From the NCBI GenBank assembly GCA_017883105.1, contig JADGOF010000134.1, positions 1 to 6,399 on the forward strand: DNA of 6,399 nt, written 5' to 3'. The notes below the pieces were generated by a model. The model was not told the DNA's origin, did not search any database, and saw only the letters and a list, made by a program, of their open reading frames with translations. Positions 1 through 6,399 of this stretch are shown here, in pieces. This DNA comes from Acidimicrobiales bacterium. Lineage in GTDB: Bacteria > Actinomycetota > Acidimicrobiia > Acidimicrobiales > RAAP-2. The translations under genes and the position numbers were made by a program. How positions within the stretch are numbered: the first letter of the stretch is position 1; each line of letters starts with the position of its first letter.

Positions 1-1577
1 CGATCGGGGAGTACCACCAGCACCACGACGGCCGCGGCACCGACTGCGCATGCCCCGACGGTGAGCGCCAGGTCCATGCCGCTCACGAAGGCTACACGTC
101 CGAGGCCGGCCAGTACCGCGCCGAGTCGGCCCCCCACGTGCTCGGCCACGGCCAGGGCGCCACCGAGCGAACCATTGATGAGATCCAGCACGGACTTGGG
201 GATCGAGTAGTGCGCCAGCGCCGGGGCCATCCGGCTCTGATAACGGGTGTTGAGAAGGCTTCCCAGGATCCCGACCCCGAGCGCTCCGCCGACCTGGAGG
301 GCGGCGCTGTTGGTGGCCGAACCGGCCCCGGCCTGTTCGAGCGGCAGCGACCCCATGACGGATTCGGTGCACGGAGCGAATGCAAGGCCCGTGCCGATGC
401 CCAAGAGGAAGAAGGACGGCAACGCGTCGAGATAGGTGCCGCGGACGGTGGTGTGGGAGAGAAGGAAGAGGCCGACTGTGATCAGACCCATCCCGGTGCA
501 GACCACCGCCTTGGTCCCGACCAGGCGGTCGAGCATGGTGGACACAGGTGCCACGACGAGGAGGACAGCGGCGATGGGGGCGACCCGTACCCCAGTCTGA
601 AAGGCGCTGTAGCCCAGCGAGAACTGGAGGTACTGGGTGAACAGGAAGAGGCCACCCATCAAGGCGAAGATCACCAGCGCCATCGCCCCTATGGCCGCAG
701 AGAACCGTCGCGAGCGGAAGAACGAGAGTTCGAGCATCGGATGTGACGAGCGCTGTTCCCACAGGACAAAGACGGTCAGAACCGCCACCGAAAAGGCGAT
801 GGTACCGAGGACGAGAGGTGAGGTCCACGTGCGGCTGGGTGCTTCGATGATCCCCCACAGGAGGAGACCCATGCCCAGGATGGACAGTCCGGCTCCGATC
901 GGGTCCGGCCGTTTGCTGTTCGGGCTCTTCGAGTTCGGCACCAGCCAGATCGCCGCCACCAGTCCGATGGCGGCGATGGGTACGTTCACCAGAAACACCG
1001 AGCCCCACCAGAAGTGTGCGAGCAGCCAGCCCCCGACCACCGGTCCGATGGCCACGCCGAGCCCGGTCGTACCCGACCAGATGCCGATGGCCCGGGAGCG
1101 GTCGAACTTGCCAGTGAAGACATTGGTGAGGATCGACAGCGTGGACGGCATGATGGCCGCGGCGCCGATGCCCATGAAGGCGCGAGCGCCGATCAGGCGG
1201 TCGGGTGTCGTGGAGAAGGCCGACATGGCGGAACCCGTGGCGAATACCACCAGTCCGGTCATGAACACCCATTTGCGCCCCACGCGATCGCCCAGACTCC
1301 CTGCGACGAGGAGCAATCCGGCGAAGACGACGGCGAAGGAATCGACAATCCACTGCAGCTGGCCGGACGATGCGTGCATGCTTCGCACCATGGCCGGCAG
1401 TGCGACGTTCAGAATCGTGTTGTCGAGGCTGACCAGGAGCAGGCTCACGCACAGCACGACGAGCGTCAGCCATCGGTTCCGTGTCGGTGCCCGGCCGTCG
1501 GCGGCTGACCCACTCTCCTCTGTCCCTCCGGCGCGCGGGTTCCTGCTGGACGATGGATCGGTGATCGGCGGGATCAT
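1..1577 (-). CDS. MFS multidrug exporter, DHA2 (EmrB/QacA, 14-helix) family, 3' end outside window
   Basis: Probable proton-driven drug or toxicant exporter of the inner membrane. The frame is open without interruption from an ATG at 1577 to the window edge, giving 525 codons and close to the full family length of about 470-540. A polar N-terminal tail of about 35 residues precedes helix 1. Visible family marks are LDNTILNVALP at residues 51-61 (motif D1), GDRVGRK at 96-102 (motif A, loop 2-3), RAFMGIGAAAIMP at 142-154 (motif B) and GLGVAIGPVVGG at 172-183 (motif C, the antiporter signature). These are followed by a W..VFLVNVP segment and many hydrophobic helices up to the last one at the window edge. 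The start is the least certain part: the nearest GGAGG (minus strand, 1600-1596) lies 18 bases upstream, which is long. It begins 52 bases after the cydC stop on the same strand, so co-transcription is plausible. The substrate cannot be told from sequence. Confidence 0.93.
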   Translation of the reverse strand, partial: MIPPITDPSSSRNPRAGGTEESGSAADGRAPTRNRWLTLVVLCVSLLLVSLDNTILNVALPAMVRSMHASSGQLQWIVDSFAVVFAGLLLVAGSLGDRVGRKWVFMTGLVVFATGSAMSAFSTTPDRLIGARAFMGIGAAAIMPSTLSILTNVFTGKFDRSRAIGIWSGTTGLGVAIGPVVGGWLLAHFWWGSVFLVNVPIAAIGLVAAIWLVPNSKSPNSKRPDPIGAGLSILGMGLLLWGIIEAPSRTWTSPLVLGTIAFSVAVLTVFVLWEQRSSHPMLELSFFRSRRFSAAIGAMALVIFALMGGLFLFTQYLQFSLGYSAFQTGVRVAPIAAVLLVVAPVSTMLDRLVGTKAVVCTGMGLITVGLFLLSHTTVRGTYLDALPSFFLLGIGTGLAFAPCTESVMGSLPLEQAGAGSATNSAALQVGGALGVGILGSLLNTRYQSRMAPALAHYSIPKSVLDLINGSLGGALAVAEHVGGRLGAVLAGLGRVAFVSGMDLALTVGACAVGAAAVVVLVVLPD

Positions 1578-1629
1578 CGAGGAGGGCCCAACGAACCTCC
1601 GGCCCACTCTCGGGGGATCCTTTCCCGGG

Positions 1630-3435
1630 TCATAGTGTCGATGATCGTGCGCATCGGTCCTCCGCACCAGGGCCGGACGTCCCGATTACCCGACCGCCGT
1701 CCAGCATGACCACCTCATCGAGGGCGGCGACCTCACGCGGTCGGTGGGTGACCAGCACCACCGTGCGTCCGGCGGCGGCCAGCACATCGGACAACAAACG
1801 GTCAGCCGTAGGCTCGTCCAGCCCGGCGGTCGGCTCGTCCAGCACCAGCACCGGGGGGTTGACCAACAGTGTCCTGGCGAGGGCGATGCGCTGGCGCTGT
1901 CCCCCCGGCACCTGGTTGCCCCGTTCTCCGACCGGCGTGTCGAGGCCCTCGGGTAGCTCGTGCACCCAGGCCTGGAGCTGGGCGACCCGGACGACCTCCA
2001 CCAATTCGTCGGGTGTGGCGTGGGGTCTGCCCAACATGATGTTGCGACGGATGGTGGTGTCGAACAGGTGTGCGTCCTGTGACAGGTAGCCGATCGTCCG
2101 ACGGACCTCGTCCTGGGTCAACGCGTCGAGAGGGATCCCGTCCAGGGTGACCTCGCCGTCGGCTATCGGCCAGAACCGGAGGAGGACGTTGACCAGACTG
2201 CTCTTGCCGGCTCCGCCTGGTCCCACGACGGCCACCCATTCGCCGGGGGTGATGCGCATCGACACGCCGTCGAGAGCCCAGGGCAGGTGTGGACCGTAGC
2301 GGAGGCGCACGTCTTCGAAGGCGATCTCGGGAGGTCTGACCACCGTGGGCGGTGCTGCGGACCGCTCGCCCCCATCGACCGGCCTGCACCCCGAGGACCA
2401 CCCGTCGTGCAGCCGTTCCCCCCGCACTGCCCTCAGACGGAGCGGGTGAGGCGGATCCGTGACCGGTACCGGCAGCTCGTCCAGGGCGAGCAGCCGTCGA
2501 GCCGCCTCCAGATGGCCAGTGAGCCGGAGCACGGCGTCGGTCATCGGTGGCACGATCTCGAACGCGGCCAGTGCCACCAGGGGAAGGATGCCCAACATCT
2601 CGGGCGCCAGGGCATGGCTGCGGACGGCCGCAACGGCGACCACCAGCACACCGATCACGGCCGCTCCCGTGCAGGCGATGGTGAGGGCCGACACCGCGCC
2701 GGTGGCGAATGCGCGACGCCTGGTCAGGCGGGTGAGGGACCGGTCGGTGTCCAGCGCCTGTTGGAGGAAGTCGCCGTCGAGCCCGTAGGCGAGAAGGTCG
2801 GGTGCACCCTGCAACAGGTCGATCACCTCGGCACTGAGCCGGCCACGTAGCTCCGCTTCCCGTCGGCCGGCTCGGCCACCGACGAGCGCCACCGCCGGGG
2901 GGCCGAGCAGTCCAGCCAGCAGGCAGGCGGCGAGGACCAGTCCGGCTACAGGCAACAGGATGCCTACCAGGGCCACGGCAAATGCCGAAATGACGGCAGC
3001 GATGAGCAGCGGGGAGATGCCGCGTAGATACAGGTCCTGAAGGGCGTCGACGTCCTCGGTCGCCCGGGCCAGGAGATCGCCGCTTCGGCTGAGGTGCAAT
3101 CCAGCCGGTGCCAGGGGCTCGAGACGATCGAACAGCCAGAGCCGCAGTCGGGCCAACACCCCGAAGGCGGCATCGTGGGACAGGAGCCTCTCGCTGTAGC
3201 GGAGCGGTCCCCGGGTCAGGGCCAACAGCTGCACCGCGGCCATGAGGACCGTCAGTGTGTAGAGCGGAGGTCGCAGTGCGGCCCGATCGATGAGGAGGAC
3301 GGAGCAGGCCATCAGCCCGATGGACGCGCCTGACGCACCGACGCCCAGGGCGGTGGACGCAGCCAGACGTCCGCGCGGCGGAGCACCGACGCGCAGCATG
3401 GTGCGAAGGGTGCCGAGCCAATCGGCCGCCTTCAC
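1630..3435 (-). CDS. cydC: CydC, ABC exporter subunit (thiol/heme exporter CydDC)
   Basis: Half-transporter of the heterodimeric inner-membrane ABC exporter CydDC. In E. coli CydDC is required for assembly of cytochrome bd oxidase and has been linked to glutathione/cysteine export and to heme. The 601-residue product has a transmembrane domain (about residues 20-310), a polar linker (about 325-368) and a nucleotide-binding domain (about 369-590). In that domain are Walker A GPGGAGKS (405-412), Q-loop YLSQ (Q453), Walker B VLVLDE (529-534), D-loop AGLD and H-loop His564. The ABC signature reads VPGGQ (509-513) where LSGGQ is usual. The GTG start overlaps the cydD stop as GTGA, implying translational coupling. 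Assignment as CydC rests on position after a clear CydD, on the fold and on length. The nearby cydA remnant supports it, though a generic heterodimeric ABC exporter half would look similar. Confidence 0.88.
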   Translation of the reverse strand: MKAADWLGTLRTMLRVGAPPRGRLAASTALGVGASGASIGLMACSVLLIDRAALRPPLYTLTVLMAAVQLLALTRGPLRYSERLLSHDAAFGVLARLRLWLFDRLEPLAPAGLHLSRSGDLLARATEDVDALQDLYLRGISPLLIAAVISAFAVALVGILLPVAGLVLAACLLAGLLGPPAVALVGGRAGRREAELRGRLSAEVIDLLQGAPDLLAYGLDGDFLQQALDTDRSLTRLTRRRAFATGAVSALTIACTGAAVIGVLVVAVAAVRSHALAPEMLGILPLVALAAFEIVPPMTDAVLRLTGHLEAARRLLALDELPVPVTDPPHPLRLRAVRGERLHDGWSSGCRPVDGGERSAAPPTVVRPPEIAFEDVRLRYGPHLPWALDGVSMRITPGEWVAVVGPGGAGKSSLVNVLLRFWPIADGEVTLDGIPLDALTQDEVRRTIGYLSQDAHLFDTTIRRNIMLGRPHATPDELVEVVRVAQLQAWVHELPEGLDTPVGERGNQVPGGQRQRIALARTLLVNPPVLVLDEPTAGLDEPTADRLLSDVLAAAGRTVVLVTHRPREVAALDEVVMLDGGRVIGTSGPGAEDRCARSSTL

Positions 3436-4919
3436 CGCGGTGGCCCACTGAAGAGGGCATCCGCCCGACGGGGCCCGTCCACGGCGAAAGGCCGACGGGA
3501 AGAAAGGTCGACGACCCGGTCGATCCGACCCACCAGTTCCCGGTGATGGGCGGCGATCACCACCATGCGTTCGGCGAGGAACGGCGCCAGCAATTGCGCC
3601 AGCAGGGCCTCGCGATCGTGGTCGAGATGGGACGCCGGCTCGTCGAATAGTATCAACGGGGCGTCGCGCAGGACGGCCCGTGCGATGGCCACACGCTGTC
3701 GCTCACCGGCGCTGAGGGTGAAGCCGCCCTCTCCCACCGGGGTGTCCAGGCCGGACGGCAAGGAGGCGACGAGTTCGTCGAGCCCGGCCATCGTCACCGC
3801 CTTGTGCAGGGCCTCCGGTGTGGCATGGCGGTCTCCGATGGCCACATTGTCGGCGAGCGTCCCCCGAAACAGTGACGGGCGCTGGGGGACCCAGGCGATC
3901 TGCCTCCGCCACATCCGGGGATCTACGGTCGCCAGGTCGACTCCTCCCACCGACAGGGTTCCCGCCAGGGGGGTGACGAAGCCGAGGATCACCCCCAGCA
4001 GTGTCGACTTTCCCGATCCCGACGGTCCCCGCAGGGCCACGTGCTCACCGGGGGCGACGGTCAGGTCCACGTCGTTGATGGTGCTTTCGTCCCGGCCGGG
4101 GTAGCGCACCGTGAGTCGGCTGACCTCGAGACCGTACCGGCGGACGTCCGGCAACGGTGCCGCCCGGGTCGCGACCGGAACGGAGATCGCGCCGGTGGCT
4201 GGTTGCTCATCGAGGACGTCGAGGATCCGGGCGGCAGCCGCCTGGCCCTCGGTACTGGCATGGAATTCGGACGCGGCCCGGCGCAGGGGGAGGTAGACCT
4301 CCGGTGCGAGGATCAAGATGGCCAGTGCCGTTCCGAACACCATCCTGCCGTCCAGCAGGCGGAGGCCGAGGAACAGGGCCACCAGGGCCGTCCCGACCGC
4401 GGCCAGCAGTTCGAGGGCGAGCGACGACAGGAAGGCGACGCGCAAGTTGGCCAGGGTTGCCTTACGCAGGTCATCGGTGGCCTCTTCGATCGAGCGTCGG
4501 CCGGTGCGGGACTGCCCCAGGGTGCGCAGGGTGGGCAGGCCCTGCAACACGTCGAAGAAGCGCGCGCCGAGGTGTGACAGCTGGACCCACTCCTCTTCGG
4601 TGCGGTCACGGGCGGCGAGACCGAGGAGGATCATGAAGATCGGCACCGTTGCCATGGTCACGGCCAGGATCACGAAGGAGACCCAGTCCGCCCACGCCAC
4701 CCATGCCAGTATGGCGAACGGCGCCAGTCCGGCCGGGATGGTCTGGGGCAGCACTCGTGCGAAGTACGTGTTGAGGGCGGTCACACCCCGGGTGGCGGTC
4801 AGGGAGAGCTCTCCGGTCTGCTCACCCGAGAGCCACGTCGGCCCCAGGGTCAGTACCTGCGACAGGAGTTGCCGCCGCAGCAGCGAGGTCACCGTCGCAG
4901 AGGTTCGGTGTGCGGCCAC
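3432..4919 (-). CDS. cydD: CydD, ABC exporter subunit, N-terminus disrupted
   Basis: Partner of CydC in the inner-membrane CydDC exporter. From the GTG at 4919 the product has 495 residues, against about 550-590 for typical CydD. Homology clearly continues upstream of this GTG: the frame stays open to 5039, and the stretch coding 'SLIQVRPNLVGLAL' followed by 'AFAARAALAWAGE' (about 5000-4920) matches the end of the first helical hairpin in CydD proteins. 4919 is therefore probably an internal start. Transmembrane helix 1 is not visible. The nucleotide-binding domain is intact: Walker A GPSGSGKS (298-305), Q-loop VPQ (Q346), signature LSAGE (402-406), Walker B LILFDE (422-427) and H-loop His458. 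The typical CydD segment 'YFARVLPQTI' is at residues 52-61. Just upstream, the frame that ends at 4994 encodes 'VVDPVFATSG', which would join 'SLIQVRP' if one base were restored near 5000. The gene looks 5'-truncated or frameshifted, by real decay or by sequence error. Confidence 0.85.
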   Translation of the reverse strand: MAAHRTSATVTSLLRRQLLSQVLTLGPTWLSGEQTGELSLTATRGVTALNTYFARVLPQTIPAGLAPFAILAWVAWADWVSFVILAVTMATVPIFMILLGLAARDRTEEEWVQLSHLGARFFDVLQGLPTLRTLGQSRTGRRSIEEATDDLRKATLANLRVAFLSSLALELLAAVGTALVALFLGLRLLDGRMVFGTALAILILAPEVYLPLRRAASEFHASTEGQAAAARILDVLDEQPATGAISVPVATRAAPLPDVRRYGLEVSRLTVRYPGRDESTINDVDLTVAPGEHVALRGPSGSGKSTLLGVILGFVTPLAGTLSVGGVDLATVDPRMWRRQIAWVPQRPSLFRGTLADNVAIGDRHATPEALHKAVTMAGLDELVASLPSGLDTPVGEGGFTLSAGERQRVAIARAVLRDAPLILFDEPASHLDHDREALLAQLLAPFLAERMVVIAAHHRELVGRIDRVVDLSSRRPFAVDGPRRADALFSGPPR

Positions 4920-4993
4920 TTCGCCGGCCCAGGCCAGCGCGGCCCGTGCTGCAAACGCCAGAGCCAGGCCGACCAGGTTCGGGCGTACCTGGA

Positions 4994-5765
4994 TCAGGGA
5001 CCACTGGTGGCGAAGACCGGGTCGACCACGGGGGCCACGTCAACGGTCGATCCGGGCCCAACTGCCGGTCCATCGGTCGCATCTGGGCCGTCGGCTACGG
5101 ACAAGGTCAACGGGGTCGCCAACCGCGGATTGGAGCGACGGCCATCGCGGAGCATGTGCCAGGCGCTCACGCCGAGTATCAGCATGGCGGCGGCGAGCAT
5201 GGCCGCGGACAGCACGTGGAGGAAGGACCCGATCAGGGTGCTGTTGGTCATCACCGCCCAGAAGTCCGTCATCACCGTACGGTTGTTCACCACCCGGTAG
5301 CCAACCGGGTGGTGCATCCACGCGTTGGCCGCCAGGATGAAGACGGCCGACAGCATGGTTCCGATGCTCACCATCCAGATCGACGCCACGTGGATGCGTG
5401 CGGAAACCCTGTCCTTCCCGAAGATCCAGATGCCCAGGAAGGTCGACTCCAGAAAGAAGGCCAGCAGGCCCTCGATGGCCAGCGGAGCTCCGAAGACACT
5501 GCCGACGTAGCGGGAGTACTCGGACCAGTTCATCCCGAACTGGAACTCTTGGACGATGCCCGTGACCACACCCAGGGCGAAGCTGATCAGGAACAGTCTC
5601 CCGCCAGAAGAGCGTCATGCGTTCCCATTTGGGATCCTTCGTCCGGTAGGCGGCCGACTGCATGACGGCCAGAAACAGCGCGAGACCGATGGTCAAAGGA
5701 ACGAATATGAAGTGGTACACGGTCGTGATGCCGAACTGCCAGCGCGAGAGGTCGAGTGTCATCAC
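4994..5765 (-). pseudogene. cydA: Cytochrome bd oxidase subunit I, N-terminal remnant with frameshift
   Basis: CydA carries the hemes and the quinol site of the cytochrome bd terminal oxidase in the inner membrane. The start (GTG 5765 or ATG 5762) gives 'LDLSRWQFGITTVYHF', with the heme b595 ligand equivalent to E. coli His19. After 'MTLFWR' (about 5601) the frame breaks. Taking one base out of the CCC at 5600-5602 (plus strand) restores 'FWRRLFLISFALGVVTGIV', matching E. coli FWGKLF in length. The continuing frame holds 'APLAIEGLLAFFLEST' (Glu99 and Glu107 equivalents), 'ILAANAWMHHPVG' and 'SFLHVLSA' (the His186 ligand of heme b558). It stays recognisable to 'LGVSAWHML' at about 5150, then becomes an unrelated polar tail ending in TGA at 4994. 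The quinol loop and the C-terminal half, with the Met393 ligand, are absent, and no cydB follows. About 255 codons remain of the usual 460-520, so this copy cannot make a working subunit as read. Confidence 0.9.
5040..5150 (-). other. Inferred deletion junction between cydA and cydD
   Basis: In this stretch recognisable CydA sequence has ended (after 'SAWHML' near 5150) and recognisable CydD sequence has not yet begun (from about 5030). The intervening codons, in the CydA frame, encode a polar Asp/Pro/Gly-rich run ('SVADGPDATDGPAVGPG') resembling neither protein. A complete locus would hold the second half of CydA, all of CydB and the first helix of CydD here, roughly 1.8-2 kb. The exact breakpoint and any flanking repeat cannot be fixed by eye. 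Another frame starts 'MRPMDRQL' at 5082, which resembles a CydD N-terminus but does not continue as one. Confidence 0.55.
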
Positions 5766-5770
5766 GTGTC

Positions 5771-5784
5771 ATCAATGCGATCAA
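5771..5784. repeat. ATCAA-N4-ATCAA direct repeat upstream of cydA
   Basis: Plus-strand ATCAA at 5771-5775 and 5780-5784, separated by TGCG, lie 6 bases before the GTG start of cydA. A CACGTG palindrome (5763-5768) overlaps that start. The half-site resembles part of an FNR/CRP-type box (TTGAT), but the copies are direct rather than inverted, so it does not match the dyad those regulators bind. It may be chance. Confidence 0.25.
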
Positions 5785-6038
5785 GCCGGCCGGATGGAAG
5801 GGCCAAAAGTCCCAAGCACAGGGAACACGGAGGTCGATCGAGCCGACGCGAGATCCGCATCCGAACCGGTCTGCATCCTTACGTCAGCGCGGTCAGGTCG
5901 AGGACTGCCGCCAACCCGATCACCTCGAAGCCGTCTGCATCGTGCAGGCCATTCCTGCCGCCTATGACTCCGGAGACACCCCAAGCTCGTCGTCCGGCCT
6001 ATCCAGGGAGGACCTTCGGCCCTTGTTTCGGTGCCGGG

Positions 6039-6062
6039 TTCCGCCGAAAGTTGGTGGCGGAA
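6039..6062 (+). repeat. 7-bp perfect inverted repeat (hairpin) before the small gene
   Basis: TTCCGCC at 6039-6045 pairs perfectly with GGCGGAA at 6056-6062 around a 10-base loop. Two more G:C pairs are possible below a single-base bulge. It ends 9 bases before the ribosome binding site of the 6085 gene, so if transcribed it would form a 5' leader structure. No T-run follows, so it is not a typical intrinsic terminator for rightward transcription. Confidence 0.4.
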
Positions 6063-6071
6063 GCCGAACGC

Positions 6072-6077
6072 GAGGAG
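6072..6077 (+). promoter_or_regulatory. Ribosome binding site of the small coiled-coil gene
   Basis: GAGGAG at 6072-6077 sits 7 bases before the ATG at 6085, an ideal spacing. It decides that ATG over an earlier in-frame ATG at 6031, which would add 18 residues lacking the composition of the rest of the protein. Confidence 0.75.
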
Positions 6078-6084
6078 TTGTGCG

Positions 6085-6243
6085 ATGAGTGTCGAGGACA
6101 AGGGCGTGGTCGATCGGATCGAGGCACTGGAACGGCGGGTGGTCGCGCTCGAGCATCAGTCGATTTCCCGGGAAGCACTCGATGAGGAAATCGCCAGCGT
6201 CGAGCGACGATTGGGTGAGCTCAGGGAACAGGAAGCCGGATAG
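6085..6243 (+). CDS. Small predicted coiled-coil protein, 52 residues
   Basis: I do not recognise a named family. The product is 52 residues, highly charged, with a heptad-like run of hydrophobic positions (VVDRIEALERRVVALE, then IASVERRLGELREQE), suggesting a two-helix or continuous coiled coil with a short break near 'HQSISREALD'. It has no signal peptide, membrane segment or cysteine. The start is set by GAGGAG 7 bases upstream, and the stop is TAG. It stands alone: its left neighbour is transcribed in the opposite direction and its right neighbour is an insertion sequence. Its size and layout recall SlyX-like small coiled-coil proteins, but I see no shared motif and do not claim that identity. 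Good codon use and the strong ribosome binding site make it likely real. Confidence 0.72.
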   Translation: MSVEDKGVVDRIEALERRVVALEHQSISREALDEEIASVERRLGELREQEAG

Positions 6244-6301
6244 CACCCGACGCGCTCAACTCCCGGGGCGGCGGCACCGGGTCGGCACGACGGACTAGCT
6301 C

Positions 6302-6399
6302 CAATACCGTTCAGTTAAGATCACAATGATGTAGTTTGTGGTCGTGCCTCGCGCTGGATGGGTGAAGCCGGTGTCGGATCGCCGCCTTTCTGATCTGAT
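6302..6399 (+). mobile_element. Left end of an IS4-family insertion sequence, truncated by window edge
   Basis: The transposase start at about 6338 implies that the left end of the element lies shortly upstream. The AT-richer segment at about 6303-6336, containing TACCGTTCAGTTAAGA, contrasts with the GC-rich flanks and is the best candidate for the terminal inverted repeat region. The boundary is a guess, because the right end, the matching inverted repeat and the target duplication are outside the window. Confidence 0.5.
6338..6399 (+). CDS. IS4-family transposase, N-terminal fragment (continues past window)
   Basis: The open frame begins after an in-frame TAG at 6332-6334. Starts are GTG at 6338 or GTG at 6344, the latter giving 'MPRAGWVKPVSDRRLSDLI'. 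That opening is characteristic, from memory of the family, of actinobacterial IS4 transposases with the 'insertion element 4 transposase N-terminal' domain (Pfam PF13006). The DDE catalytic residues would lie well beyond the window, so activity cannot be judged. There is no clear ribosome binding site, which is common for transposases. Only about 20 residues are visible, so the family call rests on this short motif. Confidence 0.6.
   Translation, partial: MVVPRAGWVKPVSDRRLSDL

Larger units (their letters stand above)
5766..6071. other. Divergent intergenic region, no convincing gene
   Basis: About 300 bases between the leftward cyd block and the rightward small gene. Open frames exist on both strands (for example a 106-codon leftward frame from 6101 to 5781), but they are rich in Arg, Pro and Ser, resemble no family I recognise and look like high-GC chance frames. 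The region should hold the promoters of both divergent units, but I could not assign -35/-10 pairs with confidence on either strand. It contains a pentamer direct repeat next to cydA and a hairpin near the small gene, both listed separately. Confidence 0.6.

Noticed and set aside
637..1635. 332-codon rightward frame opposite the MFS gene
   Set aside because: Its composition is Arg/Pro/Ser/Thr-rich with no domain, and the opposite strand encodes a clear 14-helix exporter throughout.
1802..3460. 552-codon leftward frame overlapping cydC
   Set aside because: It lies in another frame of the same strand as cydC, is dominated by Arg, Pro and Gly, and has no recognisable motif. It is a high-GC shadow of cydC.
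4318..5340. 340-codon rightward frame opposite cydD and cydA
   Set aside because: It is Arg-rich without motifs, and the opposite strand carries intact CydD motifs. It is a shadow.
5881..6000. Short leftward frame ending 'DGFEVIGLAAVLDLTALT' before a TAA near 5881, looking like a gene C-terminus
   Set aside because: It is only about 40 codons between stops, with no start codon and no recognised family. I treat it as chance, though it could be a gene remnant.
5781..6101. 106-codon leftward frame upstream of cydA
   Set aside because: It has a basic, low-information composition, no ribosome binding site that I can see and no recognisable motif. It also overlaps the start of the better-supported 6085 gene.
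6262..6282. CCCGG...CCGGG inverted repeat after the small gene as a terminator
   Set aside because: The stem is only 5 bp and no T-run follows, so it is not supportable as an intrinsic terminator.
1..6399. CRISPR array, tRNA or rRNA
   Set aside because: I saw no regularly spaced repeats, no tRNA-like cloverleaf and no rRNA sequence on either strand.

Overview
The window comes from a high-GC genome whose genes use GTG as well as ATG starts. An actinobacterial source fits: a cydA-cydD-cydC gene order, a DHA2-type exporter, and an IS4-type transposase with an 'RAGWVKP..DRRLSDLI' start, all familiar in Actinomycetota. This is inferred from style; no rRNA or other taxonomic marker is present.

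Positions 1-5765 form one leftward-reading block. In transcription order it holds a broken cytochrome bd oxidase subunit I gene (cydA), the two halves of the heterodimeric ABC exporter CydDC needed to mature that oxidase, and a 14-helix MFS drug exporter that runs off the left edge. cydD and cydC overlap by 4 bases (GTGA). The exporter starts 52 bases after the cydC stop, so the block could be a single operon. Positions 6085-6399 read rightward: a 52-residue predicted coiled-coil protein with a strong ribosome binding site, then the first ~20 codons of an IS4-family transposase at the right edge. About 320 bases without a convincing gene separate the two directions.

The most notable point is the state of the cyd locus. 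Only about the first half of CydA is present, and it needs a one-base correction near 5600 to read through. The CydA quinol-binding loop, its C-terminal half and all of CydB are missing. The sequence passes almost directly into CydD, which lacks its first transmembrane helix and appears to carry another one-base shift near 5000. About 1.8 kb therefore seems to have been lost between cydA and cydD, either in the genome or in the assembly. CydDC is left without the oxidase it serves, at least at this locus. CydC also has an altered ABC signature (VPGGQ instead of LSGGQ).

I do not see an undescribed multi-gene system here. The leads are the collapsed cyd locus beside an insertion sequence, the altered CydC signature, and the small coiled-coil gene.
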